The notes beneath the pieces were generated by a model, which saw only the letters and a list, made by a program, of their open reading frames with translations, searched no databases and was not told where the DNA came from. A stretch of 64,000 nt of DNA from Thalassospira profundimaris (GTDB lineage Bacteria > Pseudomonadota > Alphaproteobacteria > Rhodospirillales > Thalassospiraceae): the NCBI RefSeq assembly GCF_003326795.1, contig NZ_JPWI01000013.1:62001-126000 (forward strand), in the 5' to 3' direction. Position 1 is the stretch's first letter, and the number at the start of each line of letters is the position of its first letter. This document shows, piece by piece, positions 44,669-53,274 of the stretch. A program made the translations under genes and the position numbers.

Positions 44669-45946
44669 ATGACTCTTCAACCCAGTGTTCGAAATCTGTC
44701 AATTGACGGTGACCGCCTTTGGGACAGCCTGATGGAAATGGCCAAAATCGGCAAAACTGCAAAGGACGGCGTATGCCGTCTGGCGCTGACCGATCTTGAC
44801 CGCGAAAGCCGCGATCTGTTTATCAAATGGTGCGAGGCCGAGGGATGCTCGATCCGCATCGACAAGATGGGCAATATCTTTGCCCGTCGTGAAGGCCGCA
44901 ACCCCGACCTGCCACCGGTCGTGATGGGCAGTCACCTTGATAGTCAGCCGACCGGCGGTAAATATGACGGCGTTTATGGTGTGCTCTCGGGGCTTGAAGT
45001 CATCCGTGCGCTCAATGAAGCCAAATACGAAACCGAAGCCCCGCTGGAAGTTGTGTGCTGGACAAATGAGGAAGGCTCACGTTTTGCACCGGCAATGGTG
45101 GCATCAGGCGTTTTTGCCAAGGTGTTTGACCTTGAATACGGTCATTCACGGGCCGATGTTGACGGCAAGACCATGGGCGAGGAACTGACGCGGATCGGCT
45201 ATATGGGCCCGGACGAGCCGACCATTGATGCCCATCCGATGGGGGCCTATTTCGAAGCCCATATCGAACAGGGCCCGATCCTTGAAGACGAAGGCAAGGA
45301 TATCGGTATCGTCACCGATGCACAGGGGCAGCGCTGGTACGAAATCAAATTCACCGGTGTCGAAGCCCATGCCGGTCCGACCCCGATGAAAACGCGCAAG
45401 GATGCGTTGCTTGGTGCGGCGCGCGTGATTGATCTGGTCAACAAGATCGGTCTGGATCGATCCCCGCTTGCCTGTGCCACGGTGGGCATGATGCAAATCC
45501 ATCCGAATTCACGCAACGTCATCCCGGGTGAAGTCTTCTTCACCGTTGATTTCCGTCATCCCGATGATGCGGTGCTGGCCGATATGGACAAGGCCCTTCG
45601 CGAAGGGGTGGAGAAAATCGCAGCCGAGATCGGCCTTCAGACCGAGCTTGAACAGATTTTCTATTACGCCCCGGTGCCGTTCGATGCATCCTGTGTTGAT
45701 GCGGTACGCAAGGGTGCGGAACTTGGCGGGTTCTCGGCCCGTGAAATCGTGTCGGGTGCCGGGCATGATGCCTGCTATCTCGCACAGGTCTGCCCGACGG
45801 CAATGATCTTTATCCCCTGTGTGGACGGTATTTCGCACAACGAAATCGAGGAAGTCCACAAACACTGGTCGGATGCTGGCGGACAGGTTCTGCTGCACGC
45901 GGTTCTGGCCAAGGCTGACGAAACCGTTATGCAGAAATCAGACTGA
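44669..45946 (+). CDS. Zn-dependent N-carbamoyl amino acid amidohydrolase (M20 family)
   Basis: M20/hydantoinase-carbamoylase family hydrolase of 425 residues. Metal-binding residues are seen in VVMGSHLDSQPTGGKYDGVYG (His, Asp), CWTNEEGSRFAPAM (Glu-Glu), and the His in EAHIEQGPILED; SGAGHDACYLAQVCPTAMIFIP near the C-terminus holds another ligand His. Following preTA directly, it most likely cleaves N-carbamoyl-beta-alanine to beta-alanine. A nitrilase-type enzyme for the same step is encoded at 51354, so one of the two may act on another ureido acid. Confidence 0.9.
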   Translation: MTLQPSVRNLSIDGDRLWDSLMEMAKIGKTAKDGVCRLALTDLDRESRDLFIKWCEAEGCSIRIDKMGNIFARREGRNPDLPPVVMGSHLDSQPTGGKYDGVYGVLSGLEVIRALNEAKYETEAPLEVVCWTNEEGSRFAPAMVASGVFAKVFDLEYGHSRADVDGKTMGEELTRIGYMGPDEPTIDAHPMGAYFEAHIEQGPILEDEGKDIGIVTDAQGQRWYEIKFTGVEAHAGPTPMKTRKDALLGAARVIDLVNKIGLDRSPLACATVGMMQIHPNSRNVIPGEVFFTVDFRHPDDAVLADMDKALREGVEKIAAEIGLQTELEQIFYYAPVPFDASCVDAVRKGAELGGFSAREIVSGAGHDACYLAQVCPTAMIFIPCVDGISHNEIEEVHKHWSDAGGQVLLHAVLAKADETVMQKSD

Positions 45947-45995
45947 TTTCAGGATTTTCGATCTCCCGTGGCTGACCATGCAGCCACCCAGAGCG

Positions 45996-46025
45996 GGGCG
46001 GGTTTTATACCCGCCCTTCTTCTTG
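45996..46025 (+). terminator. Terminator of the preTA-carbamoylase operon
   Basis: GGGCGGG / CCCGCCC with the loop TTTTATA, followed by TTCTTCTTG. Confidence 0.8.
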
Positions 46026-46039
46026 TCCGGATTTCGGGA

Positions 46040-47539
46040 CTAGGCCGGGACCGGGTGAATGACCTTGGTAAAGGGTTCTTCCTGTCCCTCGGCAATCCAG
46101 TGCGCCCAATAGCGTTTCTGACCATTGCGATCATCCGGTTCAAGACACAGGAAGTTGCGCGCCCCGACAAATTTGACATCCGCCCCCGGCAGGTTTGCCA
46201 TCCGCGACTGAATGCCCGGATCAATTTCCTTGTCGTTATCCAGCAGGTGGCGAAGGGCAAACAGTACCATCTTGCTTGGGGCCGGATGGACGATGGCCGA
46301 TGAAATCAGCTGATTGATGACGCGCGTTTTGCCGCCATATTCCATGCGGTCATTTTGCAGAATACCAAGGGCTGCGACATGAACATCGCCCGACAGAATG
46401 GTGATCCGCATGCCGGTTTTCTGGAAATCAAAAAGGCGGTGAACCATGCGGGTGCGTTCGCCCTTGTGGCTTCGGCTGCTCCAGTGATCCTGAAGATCGT
46501 CTTCCAGTTCCTGTTGGCCGGGCACCACGCCAAGCAGGCTTTCAAGCACATTGAAATCGGGATAGACCACCGGAATGCTCGACATCACAAACAGATGTTT
46601 GATGTCGGCCAGACCCGAAACCCAGTCATAAATCTGTTTCCAGTGATCGTTTGACAGAACCTGACGCTGGCTGCGTTCGGATCGCATATCAAGGCACAAA
46701 ATGGCGGTATCGCCAATCACATGGCCCATCGAAAACCCGTAATCGGGGGCCAGATAGGCGTCCGGCTTTTGAACGCCCGGCGCGATATGTTGCTGAAAGA
46801 CGCCAAAGGCTTTGGTTGCGATGGCACCGATCCCCTGAAACACCGCACAGTCCTGACGGGCAGGCGGGTAGGAGCCCCAGCCATCAAAGATGTCATGGTC
46901 ATCCCAGATCGCAATCGACGGGATGCTGGCCATCATGGCGCGGACTTCCGGCTGTGCCCAGCGTTCGGTGTAAAGGTTGAAATAAAATGCCTCGACCTGC
47001 TTTTCCATGATCTTGGTAAAGCTTGCCTTGTTTGCAGCGTCGTTGGGTTTGTTGTTCCATTCCTTGATGGATGGGACGACTTCCCAGATGGAATCCGCAT
47101 AGACCTGATCGCCGCCCAAAAGCATCAGATGGATGGGCTTGTTGTCATGGCGTTTGGCCATTTCCTGCCACATCCGGTTTTTGACCTCGACACCTTTCAT
47201 GACCTTTTGCGATGAAAACCCGTTGCAGGATGCATAGGACATGTTGGGTGCATCCCCCTTGGCGGGGAGGGCAATGTTATAATAGACACCGTCTTCAATG
47301 CTATAGGTCAGGGTGGCGGGCACATCGGCAAGTGCTGTATCAAAGGCGATGCAATGGGCAAAGCGGTTACCGTTTTGCCAGATCGTTTCCGGCTGACCCG
47401 CATTGGCTGCATGGGCGTTCGTAAAGAATATCGGGCAGGGCTGATCGCTGTCGGTGACGATCAGGGCACTTAGTTTCCAGCGATTGCTGGCCTTGTCATA
47501 TCCCTTGAATGACAGAACGGGTCCCATCAGGATTTTCAT
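46040..47539 (-). CDS. PhoD-like phosphodiesterase/alkaline phosphatase family protein
   Basis: 499-residue metallophosphoesterase-like protein. The metal-site motifs are LLGGDQVYADSIWEVVP (about 139-155), IAIWDDHDIFDGWGSYPP (about 213-230) and ILSGDVHVAALGI (about 400-412), typical of the PhoD superfamily. No signal peptide or Tat motif is visible at the N-terminus, so it may be cytoplasmic, unlike classical PhoD. It is on the opposite strand within the pyrimidine locus and has no evident link to it. It could act on phosphodiesters or teichoic-acid-like polymers. Confidence 0.85.
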   Translation of the reverse strand: MKILMGPVLSFKGYDKASNRWKLSALIVTDSDQPCPIFFTNAHAANAGQPETIWQNGNRFAHCIAFDTALADVPATLTYSIEDGVYYNIALPAKGDAPNMSYASCNGFSSQKVMKGVEVKNRMWQEMAKRHDNKPIHLMLLGGDQVYADSIWEVVPSIKEWNNKPNDAANKASFTKIMEKQVEAFYFNLYTERWAQPEVRAMMASIPSIAIWDDHDIFDGWGSYPPARQDCAVFQGIGAIATKAFGVFQQHIAPGVQKPDAYLAPDYGFSMGHVIGDTAILCLDMRSERSQRQVLSNDHWKQIYDWVSGLADIKHLFVMSSIPVVYPDFNVLESLLGVVPGQQELEDDLQDHWSSRSHKGERTRMVHRLFDFQKTGMRITILSGDVHVAALGILQNDRMEYGGKTRVINQLISSAIVHPAPSKMVLFALRHLLDNDKEIDPGIQSRMANLPGADVKFVGARNFLCLEPDDRNGQKRYWAHWIAEGQEEPFTKVIHPVPA

Positions 47540-47677
47540 TGATCCTCCCCTGCGGTGCGGGCCGCAAAATTAAAGTTTTCCTGAATATAACTTTGACAAC
47601 TTTAAGTCGAAATCGACGGCAGGAAAAGAGGGCAGGGGCAAACATTCCTTATTCAAGCTGCTGATGGTCAGACCATC

Positions 47678-48529
47678 CTAGCTGCCGCTTTCGGCATTCA
47701 GAATGATGTGATTCTGTGTCCAGAGTTCGAGTGTCCCGTCTTCATCAAGGGCCTCGATCAGCAGATTGATATTTGCAATGTCGCGCACACAGGGGCTTGA
47801 GCGGGAAAACAGGAAAAGGACCTCGTTACGGACCAGTGGCGGTTCAACGGCTTTGATCTTGTCGGTCAGTTTGTCACGATACAGGTTGCTCAGACCGTCA
47901 TAGCGGCCCAGCATGACGTAATCGACGCGACCATTGAGCAGGATATTGAAAATCTTGTTGCCGGTCGGCGAGAAAATCATATCAAGATTATCCTGCGCAT
48001 AGCGATCCAGTTTGTCGCCATAACTGCCCCCTTGCGGGCGGGCACCGGTATAGCCGATCAGGTCTCGCAGTTCTTCGACATCAAAAAGATTGTCATGTCG
48101 TTGAAAGACCATGATGTCATCGGACGCAAAAGCCGTGCTGTAGTGGAACATCTGGTCGCGTTCCGTGGTGAAATAGGCCCCGGCAATGACATCAAGTTCA
48201 CCCTGTTCGAGCATCTGCAAGGCGCGGGTCCAGGGAATTTCAAGCTGAAGCGACAGATGCGTGCCGGTTTGGGCGCTATAGCGACGCAAGATATCAATCG
48301 CAACCCCGACCTGCCGGCCATCGGCATCAATATAGGAAATCGGTTCCCACCCGTCCGCTCCGCCAACAGACATGGTACTGCAAGGCCGCATCAGCGTGCC
48401 GTTCAGGGGGGATTTTTCAGATCCATCCGCCGCAAGCGCAAGGCCGTCAAACAAGGAAATCAGGCCACCAACAAGGATGACTGCGATGCAAGCTCCTGCG
48501 ACGCGGGTCGACGATATGTGACGCGTCAT
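47678..48529 (-). CDS. Periplasmic solute-binding protein, family 3
   Basis: 283-residue secreted protein with a signal sequence (ACIAVILVGGLISLFDGLALAA). The mature part is a PBPb-type domain: GWEPISYIDADGRQVGVAIDIL, SLQLEIPWTRALQMLEQGELDVIAGA, FTTERDQMFHYSTAF and DYVMLGRYDGLSNLYRDKL. It has no ABC permease neighbours, as is common for orphan family-3 proteins. The start is ATG 48529; an upstream in-frame TTG at 48544 is less likely. A similar orphan protein is at 60994-61845. Confidence 0.85.
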   Translation of the reverse strand: MTRHISSTRVAGACIAVILVGGLISLFDGLALAADGSEKSPLNGTLMRPCSTMSVGGADGWEPISYIDADGRQVGVAIDILRRYSAQTGTHLSLQLEIPWTRALQMLEQGELDVIAGAYFTTERDQMFHYSTAFASDDIMVFQRHDNLFDVEELRDLIGYTGARPQGGSYGDKLDRYAQDNLDMIFSPTGNKIFNILLNGRVDYVMLGRYDGLSNLYRDKLTDKIKAVEPPLVRNEVLFLFSRSSPCVRDIANINLLIEALDEDGTLELWTQNHIILNAESGS

Positions 48530-48649
48530 TTTGGTCCCGGGCAATCATGTTGCAGATACTGCGTCTACAGATTTGTCCGGTCGGACGTTTGCACAACTAT
48601 GCAGAAGTGGTGCCAGTCCACCCCCTTTGAGGTGGTTCCTGGCGAATGA

Positions 48650-49327
48650 TCAGTTAAGCCCGACGCCTTTCAGGATGATTTTAACAACATTTTCCTTGGC
48701 CTCGGCGAACTGTTCTTCGCTAAGCGGTTTGTCATTGTTGAAAATCTCGATCTGGCGGCCAAAGTCGGCATAGTGCTGGGTGGTGGCAAAGATCATATAC
48801 ATCAGCGAATAGGGTTCGATGTCATCCATCTTGCCTTCGTCGATCCAGCCCCTGATCACCACAACACGGCTATCAAGCCAATTCTTGACGGTGGTCGAGA
48901 TGTAATCGGACGAGAATTTGGCCCCACGGATGATTTCATGGGCCCAAAGGCGCGAACCATAGGGGCGGGCACGCGACAAATCCATCTTGGCTTCGATATA
49001 GCCGCGCAGGATCACGGCCGGGTCGGCACTGTTGTCAAAGGTCATGGCGGCTTCAAGCCAGTGATCACAGACATCTTCCATGATCCGGCGATACAGCGCC
49101 TCCTTGGTGCTGAAATAGTAATGCACGTTGGCCTTGGGCACATTGGCGATTTCGGCAATACGTGCGGTGGTCGCCCCCTTGAAGCCGTAATCGGCAAAAA
49201 CCTGTTCTGCGGCGGCAAGAATCTGTTCTTCGTTTTCCTGTCGGATCGCGGCCTTGTGTGCCCCGTTTACTGCGGGTTTGGCGCCTATCCGTGTGTCCTG
49301 TTTCGAGCCGCTTTTTACTGAGGTCAT
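48650..49327 (-). CDS. rutR: TetR-family regulator RutR
   Basis: 225-residue TetR-type regulator. The HTH is at about residues 30-80 (ILAAAEQVFADYGFKGATTARIAEIANVPKANVHYYFSTKEALY when read through). The C-terminal domain has RPYGSRLWAHEIIRGAKF and MYMIFATTQHYADFGRQI, matching RutR, whose ligand is uracil/thymine. A TTGACC-N4-GGTCAG palindrome upstream suggests autoregulation. Its place inside a pyrimidine degradation locus strongly supports the name. Confidence 0.92.
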   Translation of the reverse strand: MTSVKSGSKQDTRIGAKPAVNGAHKAAIRQENEEQILAAAEQVFADYGFKGATTARIAEIANVPKANVHYYFSTKEALYRRIMEDVCDHWLEAAMTFDNSADPAVILRGYIEAKMDLSRARPYGSRLWAHEIIRGAKFSSDYISTTVKNWLDSRVVVIRGWIDEGKMDDIEPYSLMYMIFATTQHYADFGRQIEIFNNDKPLSEEQFAEAKENVVKIILKGVGLN

Positions 49328-49355
49328 TCGTGCTCTCTGATTTGTGTCATTTATC

Positions 49356-49371
49356 TTGACCGTTTGGTCAG
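49356..49371. promoter_or_regulatory. RutR box upstream of rutR
   Basis: TTGACCGTTTGGTCAG matches the consensus TTGACCANNTGGTCAA at 12 of 14 positions and lies 29 bases before the rutR start codon. Confidence 0.75.
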
Positions 49372-49780
49372 GTTAAAATAACCTCTACCACAAATATGCA
49401 AAAGAAACTTTTTTATGCGCGTCGTTCTTGACCAGGGTCGAGAGTCGGGTTTGTCCGAAATATCGAACAGCACCGATGAAAGATAAAGAGAAAATAGACG
49501 CCATAAATAAAAAACAGGGTCGCTGAAATGGTGTTTGACGGTCGAATATTCGAAACAATTTCCCGGTAGCGTTTAAGCTCTAGTGCGTGGGCGTGTCTCA
49601 TGCTAACGATTTTTGCGCGCCTGCCTGTCAGGCCGTTCCGGAAATCGAATGTGCGACATTTTGGTCACTTGGCCAAATTTGTCAGGCAAACGGAATAAAA
49701 GATGTCAGATGCCGGAAATACGGGTGCCCGCCATCCGTCCGGGATCAGGGAAGTAATAAAAAAGGTACGGGAGACCTTTT
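49372..49780. promoter_or_regulatory. Intergenic region with TTTGGTCACTTGGCCAAA palindrome at 49660-49677
   Basis: About 410 bases between rutR and the aminotransferase. The near-perfect palindrome at 49660-49677 has the same CA-NN-TG centre as RutR boxes but different outer bases. TTGACCAGGGTCGA at about 49429 is a poorer match. No convincing gene is present; a 62-codon reading at 49413-49601 has no support. Confidence 0.45.
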
Positions 49781-51112
49781 ATGACAGCCACCACGAAAAT
49801 CAGCCGTCCGAACGATCTTTCAGCGTTCTGGATGCCTTTTACGGCCAATCGCCAGTTCAAGCAGACCCCACGTATGCTGGTCTCTGCCGATGGCATGTAT
49901 TACAAAACCGACGATAATCGTGAAATCCTTGACGGTACTGCGGGCCTTTGGTGCTGCAACGCCGGTCACAAGCGTCCGAAAATCGTCGAAGCCGTCAAGG
50001 CGCAGATGGACGAACTGGATTATGCGCCAGCATTCCAGATGGGCCATCCCAAGGCGTTTGAACTTGCCAGCCGTCTGGCACAGTTGATGCCGGGCAATCT
50101 CAACCATGTTTTCTATACCAACTCCGGTTCTGAATCGGTTGAAACCGCCCTTAAGATTGCACTGGCCTATCACCGCGCACGCGGCGACGGTCAGCGTACC
50201 CGTCTGATCGGTCGTGAACGCGGCTATCACGGTGTTAACTTTGGCGGCATTTCGGTTGGTGGTATTTCGGGCAACCGCAAGACCTTTGGCCAGATGCTGG
50301 GCGGTGTTGACCATATGCGTCACACCTATCTGCCAGAAGAAAACGGTGTGACCCGCGGGATGCCCGAACATGGCGCGTTCCTGGCCGATGATCTTGAGCG
50401 CATTTGCGCGCTGCATGATCCGTCAACCATTGCCGCCGTGATTGTCGAGCCGGTTGCCGGTTCGACCGGCGTTCTGATCCCGCCGAAAGGCTATCTGGAA
50501 CGTCTGCGCGAGATTTGCACCAAGCATGGCATCCTTCTGATCTTTGATGAAGTCATCACCGGCTTTGGCCGTCTGGGTGCGCCGTTCGCGGTTGACTATT
50601 TCGGTGTTCAGCCCGATCTGGTCACGACTGCAAAGGGCCTGACCAACGGGACGATCCCGATGGGGGCGGTCTTTGCGACCGACGAGATTCATGATGCCTT
50701 CATGACCGGCCCGGAAAACATGATCGAGCTGTTCCATGGCTATACCTATTCGGGCAACCCGGTTGCCTGTGCGGCTGGCCTTGCGACCCTTGAGACCTAT
50801 GAAGAAGAAGGTCTTTATGAAAAGGGCAAGGAACTTGGCCAGTATTGGGAAGATGCGGTTCACAGCCTGATTGATCTGCCGCGCGTCAAGGATATCCGTA
50901 ACCTTGGCCTGATCGGGGCGATCGAACTTGAAGGGATCGAAGGTTTCCCGACCAAGCGTGCCTTCAGTGCATTCCTCAAGGCATTTGAGAAAGGCATCCT
51001 GATCCGCACCACGGGCGATATCATTGCGCTTTCACCGCCGCTGATCATTGAAAAATCACATATCGATCAGCTGTTTGGTACATTGCGCGACGTGCTTAAA
51101 GAGATCGATTAA
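49781..51112 (+). CDS. Omega-aminotransferase (beta-alanine:pyruvate type)
   Basis: Class III PLP aminotransferase of 443 residues. The opening LSAFWMPFTANRQFKQTPRML is typical of beta-alanine:pyruvate transaminases. YTNSGSESVETALKIALAYH binds the cofactor phosphate, IFDEVITGFGRLG holds the PLP Asp, and TTAKGLTNGTIPMGAV holds the Schiff-base Lys. It converts the beta-alanine made by this pathway to malonate semialdehyde. ATG 49781 follows GGGAGA. A stem-loop follows the gene. Confidence 0.94.
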   Translation: MTATTKISRPNDLSAFWMPFTANRQFKQTPRMLVSADGMYYKTDDNREILDGTAGLWCCNAGHKRPKIVEAVKAQMDELDYAPAFQMGHPKAFELASRLAQLMPGNLNHVFYTNSGSESVETALKIALAYHRARGDGQRTRLIGRERGYHGVNFGGISVGGISGNRKTFGQMLGGVDHMRHTYLPEENGVTRGMPEHGAFLADDLERICALHDPSTIAAVIVEPVAGSTGVLIPPKGYLERLREICTKHGILLIFDEVITGFGRLGAPFAVDYFGVQPDLVTTAKGLTNGTIPMGAVFATDEIHDAFMTGPENMIELFHGYTYSGNPVACAAGLATLETYEEEGLYEKGKELGQYWEDAVHSLIDLPRVKDIRNLGLIGAIELEGIEGFPTKRAFSAFLKAFEKGILIRTTGDIIALSPPLIIEKSHIDQLFGTLRDVLKEID

Positions 51113-51127
51113 GATCGAAGACTGATA

Positions 51128-51153
51128 CCCATCGCCCGGTGACGGGCGATGGG
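51128..51153 (+). terminator. Hairpin after the aminotransferase gene
   Basis: CCCATCGCCCG / CGGGCGATGGG, 11 pairs with the loop GTGA; no strong T-run follows. Confidence 0.6.
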
Positions 51154-51353
51154 GGCTTGCCGGATCGACAAAAAAATACCTGATCTGGCAACGCCACGGA
51201 GGAAACATCTGTTTCGCGATTTTTCCGACCGCGTCCCGTCTGGGAACAGACCCGCATAAAAACAAAAGGGTCTTTGGGGCGCGTAAGGACATAAGTCCGT
51301 CAGACCACAAAAGTGGCAAGGACATAAAATATCAGATCAAGGAGGTATCTCGG

Positions 51354-52220
51354 ATGTCAATGCTGAGAGGCGGCCTGATTCAAATGAGCCTTAAGGGTTC
51401 AACTGATCAGACCCCCGAAGAAATCCGCAAGGCCATGATCGACGCACATCTGCCCCTTATTGAAGAGGCGGGTAAAAAAGGCGTGCAGGTCCTGTGCTTT
51501 CAGGAGGTTTTCACACAGCCCTATTTCTGTCCGAGCCAGGACAAGAAATGGTACGCGGCCGCGGAAAAAATTCCCGATGGTCCGACCACACAACTGATGT
51601 GCGAACTGGCAGCCAAATACAAAATGGTGATCGTTGTTCCGATCTATGAGGAAGACATTACCGGGGTGTATTACAACACTGCTGCGGTGATTGACGCCGA
51701 TGGCACCTATCTTGGTAAATACCGCAAAACCCATATCCCTCATGTCGCCGGTTTCTGGGAGAAATTCTTCTTCAAGCCGGGCGCTTCGGACTGGCCGGTC
51801 TTTGAGACCCAGTATTGCAAGCTTGGCGTTTATATCTGCTATGACCGCCACTTCCCGGAAGGCTGGCGTGCGCTGGCGCTTAATGGTGCGGAATATATCG
51901 TCAATCCGTCGGCCACGGTTGCAGGCGTCTCGGAATATATCTGGAAACTCGAACAGCCTGCATCGGCGGTTGCCAATGGCTGCTTTATCGGGGCGATCAA
52001 CCGGGTTGGCCGCGAACAGCCGTGGGATATTGGCGAGTTTTACGGTCAAAGCTATTTCGTCAATCCGCGTGGCGAGATCGAAGCCCAGGCTTCGCGCGAC
52101 AAGGACGAATTGCTGGTCCATGACATGGATATGTCGATGGTGCGTGAAATCCGCAATAACTGGCAATTCTTCCGCGACCGTCGTCCGTCGACCTATACGC
52201 GCCTGACGGACGGAAACTGA
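51354..52220 (+). CDS. Beta-ureidopropionase / N-carbamoyl amide hydrolase (nitrilase superfamily)
   Basis: Carbon-nitrogen hydrolase of 288 residues. The catalytic triad is Glu in VLCFQEVFTQPYF, Lys in YRKTHIPHV and Cys in GVYICYDRHFPEGWRALAL. The segment WEKFFFKPGASDWPVF and the EFYGQSYFVNPRGEI end match bacterial beta-ureidopropionases. It releases beta-alanine, CO2 and ammonia from N-carbamoyl-beta-alanine. It has an almost ideal RBS (AAGGAGGTATCTC). It lies between its transaminase and the transporter genes of the same pathway. Confidence 0.93.
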   Translation: MSMLRGGLIQMSLKGSTDQTPEEIRKAMIDAHLPLIEEAGKKGVQVLCFQEVFTQPYFCPSQDKKWYAAAEKIPDGPTTQLMCELAAKYKMVIVVPIYEEDITGVYYNTAAVIDADGTYLGKYRKTHIPHVAGFWEKFFFKPGASDWPVFETQYCKLGVYICYDRHFPEGWRALALNGAEYIVNPSATVAGVSEYIWKLEQPASAVANGCFIGAINRVGREQPWDIGEFYGQSYFVNPRGEIEAQASRDKDELLVHDMDMSMVREIRNNWQFFRDRRPSTYTRLTDGN

Positions 52221-52231
52221 TTTCTGGATAC

Positions 52232-52266
52232 CGGCAAGCGGGCAAAGATCTGCTTGCCGTTTTGCT
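52232..52266 (+). terminator. Terminator after beta-ureidopropionase
   Basis: CGGCAAGC / GCTTGCCG stem with a 12-base loop followed by TTTTGCTTTG. Confidence 0.7.
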
Positions 52267-52446
52267 TTGACCGACATGAACGGGCCATGATCCCGTAATC
52301 CCGGCAATGACCGGGCAGACGCAACACATGCATCTGATCAAATGTTGGCAAGGTCCAGGGCAACGTCCCTGAAGGGAAGCTTCCATCGAGTGTGCCAGAA
52401 AAGTCTTTTCTGGTTCCGAGAGAGACATACGATCAGGGGAAACCCC

Positions 52447-53274
52447 ATGACGCTAAAACAAGTCGTCAATAATGTTGCTGAGATGCCCGCATCAAAGAAC
52501 GCAGTTGTTGATATCAAAAACCTGTCGCTGACCTTTCAGACGGCGGACGGTCCGGTTTATGCGCTTTCTGATGTTGATCTGACGATCAATGAAGGCGATT
52601 TCGTTTCCTTTATCGGCCCGTCGGGCTGTGGCAAGACCACGCTGTTGCGCGTGATCGCCGACCTTGAAAAGGCCACCGGGGGCGATATTTCGATCAATGG
52701 CGTTTCGCCCGAACAGGCCCGCGAAAACCGCGCTTATGGCTATGTGTTCCAGGCGCCAGCCCTTTTGCCATGGCGTTCGATTGAACGTAACGTCACCTTG
52801 CCGCTTGAAATCATGGAGATTTCCAAGGAAGAGCGGATCAAACGTGCGCATGAAGCCCTTAAGCTTGTTGAACTCAACGGTTTTGAAAAGAAATTCCCAT
52901 GGCAGCTGTCAGGCGGGATGCAGCAACGTGCCTCAATTGCGCGTGCATTGTCATTTGATGCCGATCTGCTTTTGATGGACGAGCCGTTTGGCGCGCTTGA
53001 TGAAATCGTGCGTGATCACCTTAATGAACAGCTTTTGAAGCTGTGGGCGCGCACCAACAAGACGGTGGCCTTTGTCACCCACTCGATCCCCGAGGCGGTC
53101 TATCTGTCGACCAAGATTGTCGTCATGTCACCGCGTCCGGGCCGCATCATTGATGTGATTGAAACCGATTTCCCGCGTGAGCGTAATCTTGATATCCGTG
53201 AAACACCGGAATTCCTCGAGATCGCGCATCGGGTTCGCGAAGGTTTGCGCGCGGGGCACAGCAATGACGAGTAA
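52447..53274 (+). CDS. ABC transporter ATPase (pyrimidine uptake, NitT/TauT type)
   Basis: ATPase subunit of 275 residues. Walker A is GPSGCGKTT, the Q-loop is in YVFQAPALLPWRS, the signature is LSGGMQQRASIARAL, Walker B is LLLMDEPFGALDE, and the H-loop is FVTHSIPEAVYLS. It belongs to the nitrate/taurine/HMP importer class. ATG 52447 is behind AGGGGAAA. Co-location with dihydropyrimidinase and the ureidopropionase suggests uracil, thymine or a dihydropyrimidine as cargo. The next permease start overlaps its end by 11 bases. Confidence 0.92.
   Translation: MTLKQVVNNVAEMPASKNAVVDIKNLSLTFQTADGPVYALSDVDLTINEGDFVSFIGPSGCGKTTLLRVIADLEKATGGDISINGVSPEQARENRAYGYVFQAPALLPWRSIERNVTLPLEIMEISKEERIKRAHEALKLVELNGFEKKFPWQLSGGMQQRASIARALSFDADLLLMDEPFGALDEIVRDHLNEQLLKLWARTNKTVAFVTHSIPEAVYLSTKIVVMSPRPGRIIDVIETDFPRERNLDIRETPEFLEIAHRVREGLRAGHSNDE

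Noticed and set aside
49413-49601. 62-residue possible small protein between rutR and the aminotransferase
   Set aside because: No good RBS, no recognizable composition and overlap with a likely regulatory region.
52331-52350. RutR box before the ABC transporter
   Set aside because: Only one half-site (CTGATCA) is recognizable; the other half matches the consensus poorly.
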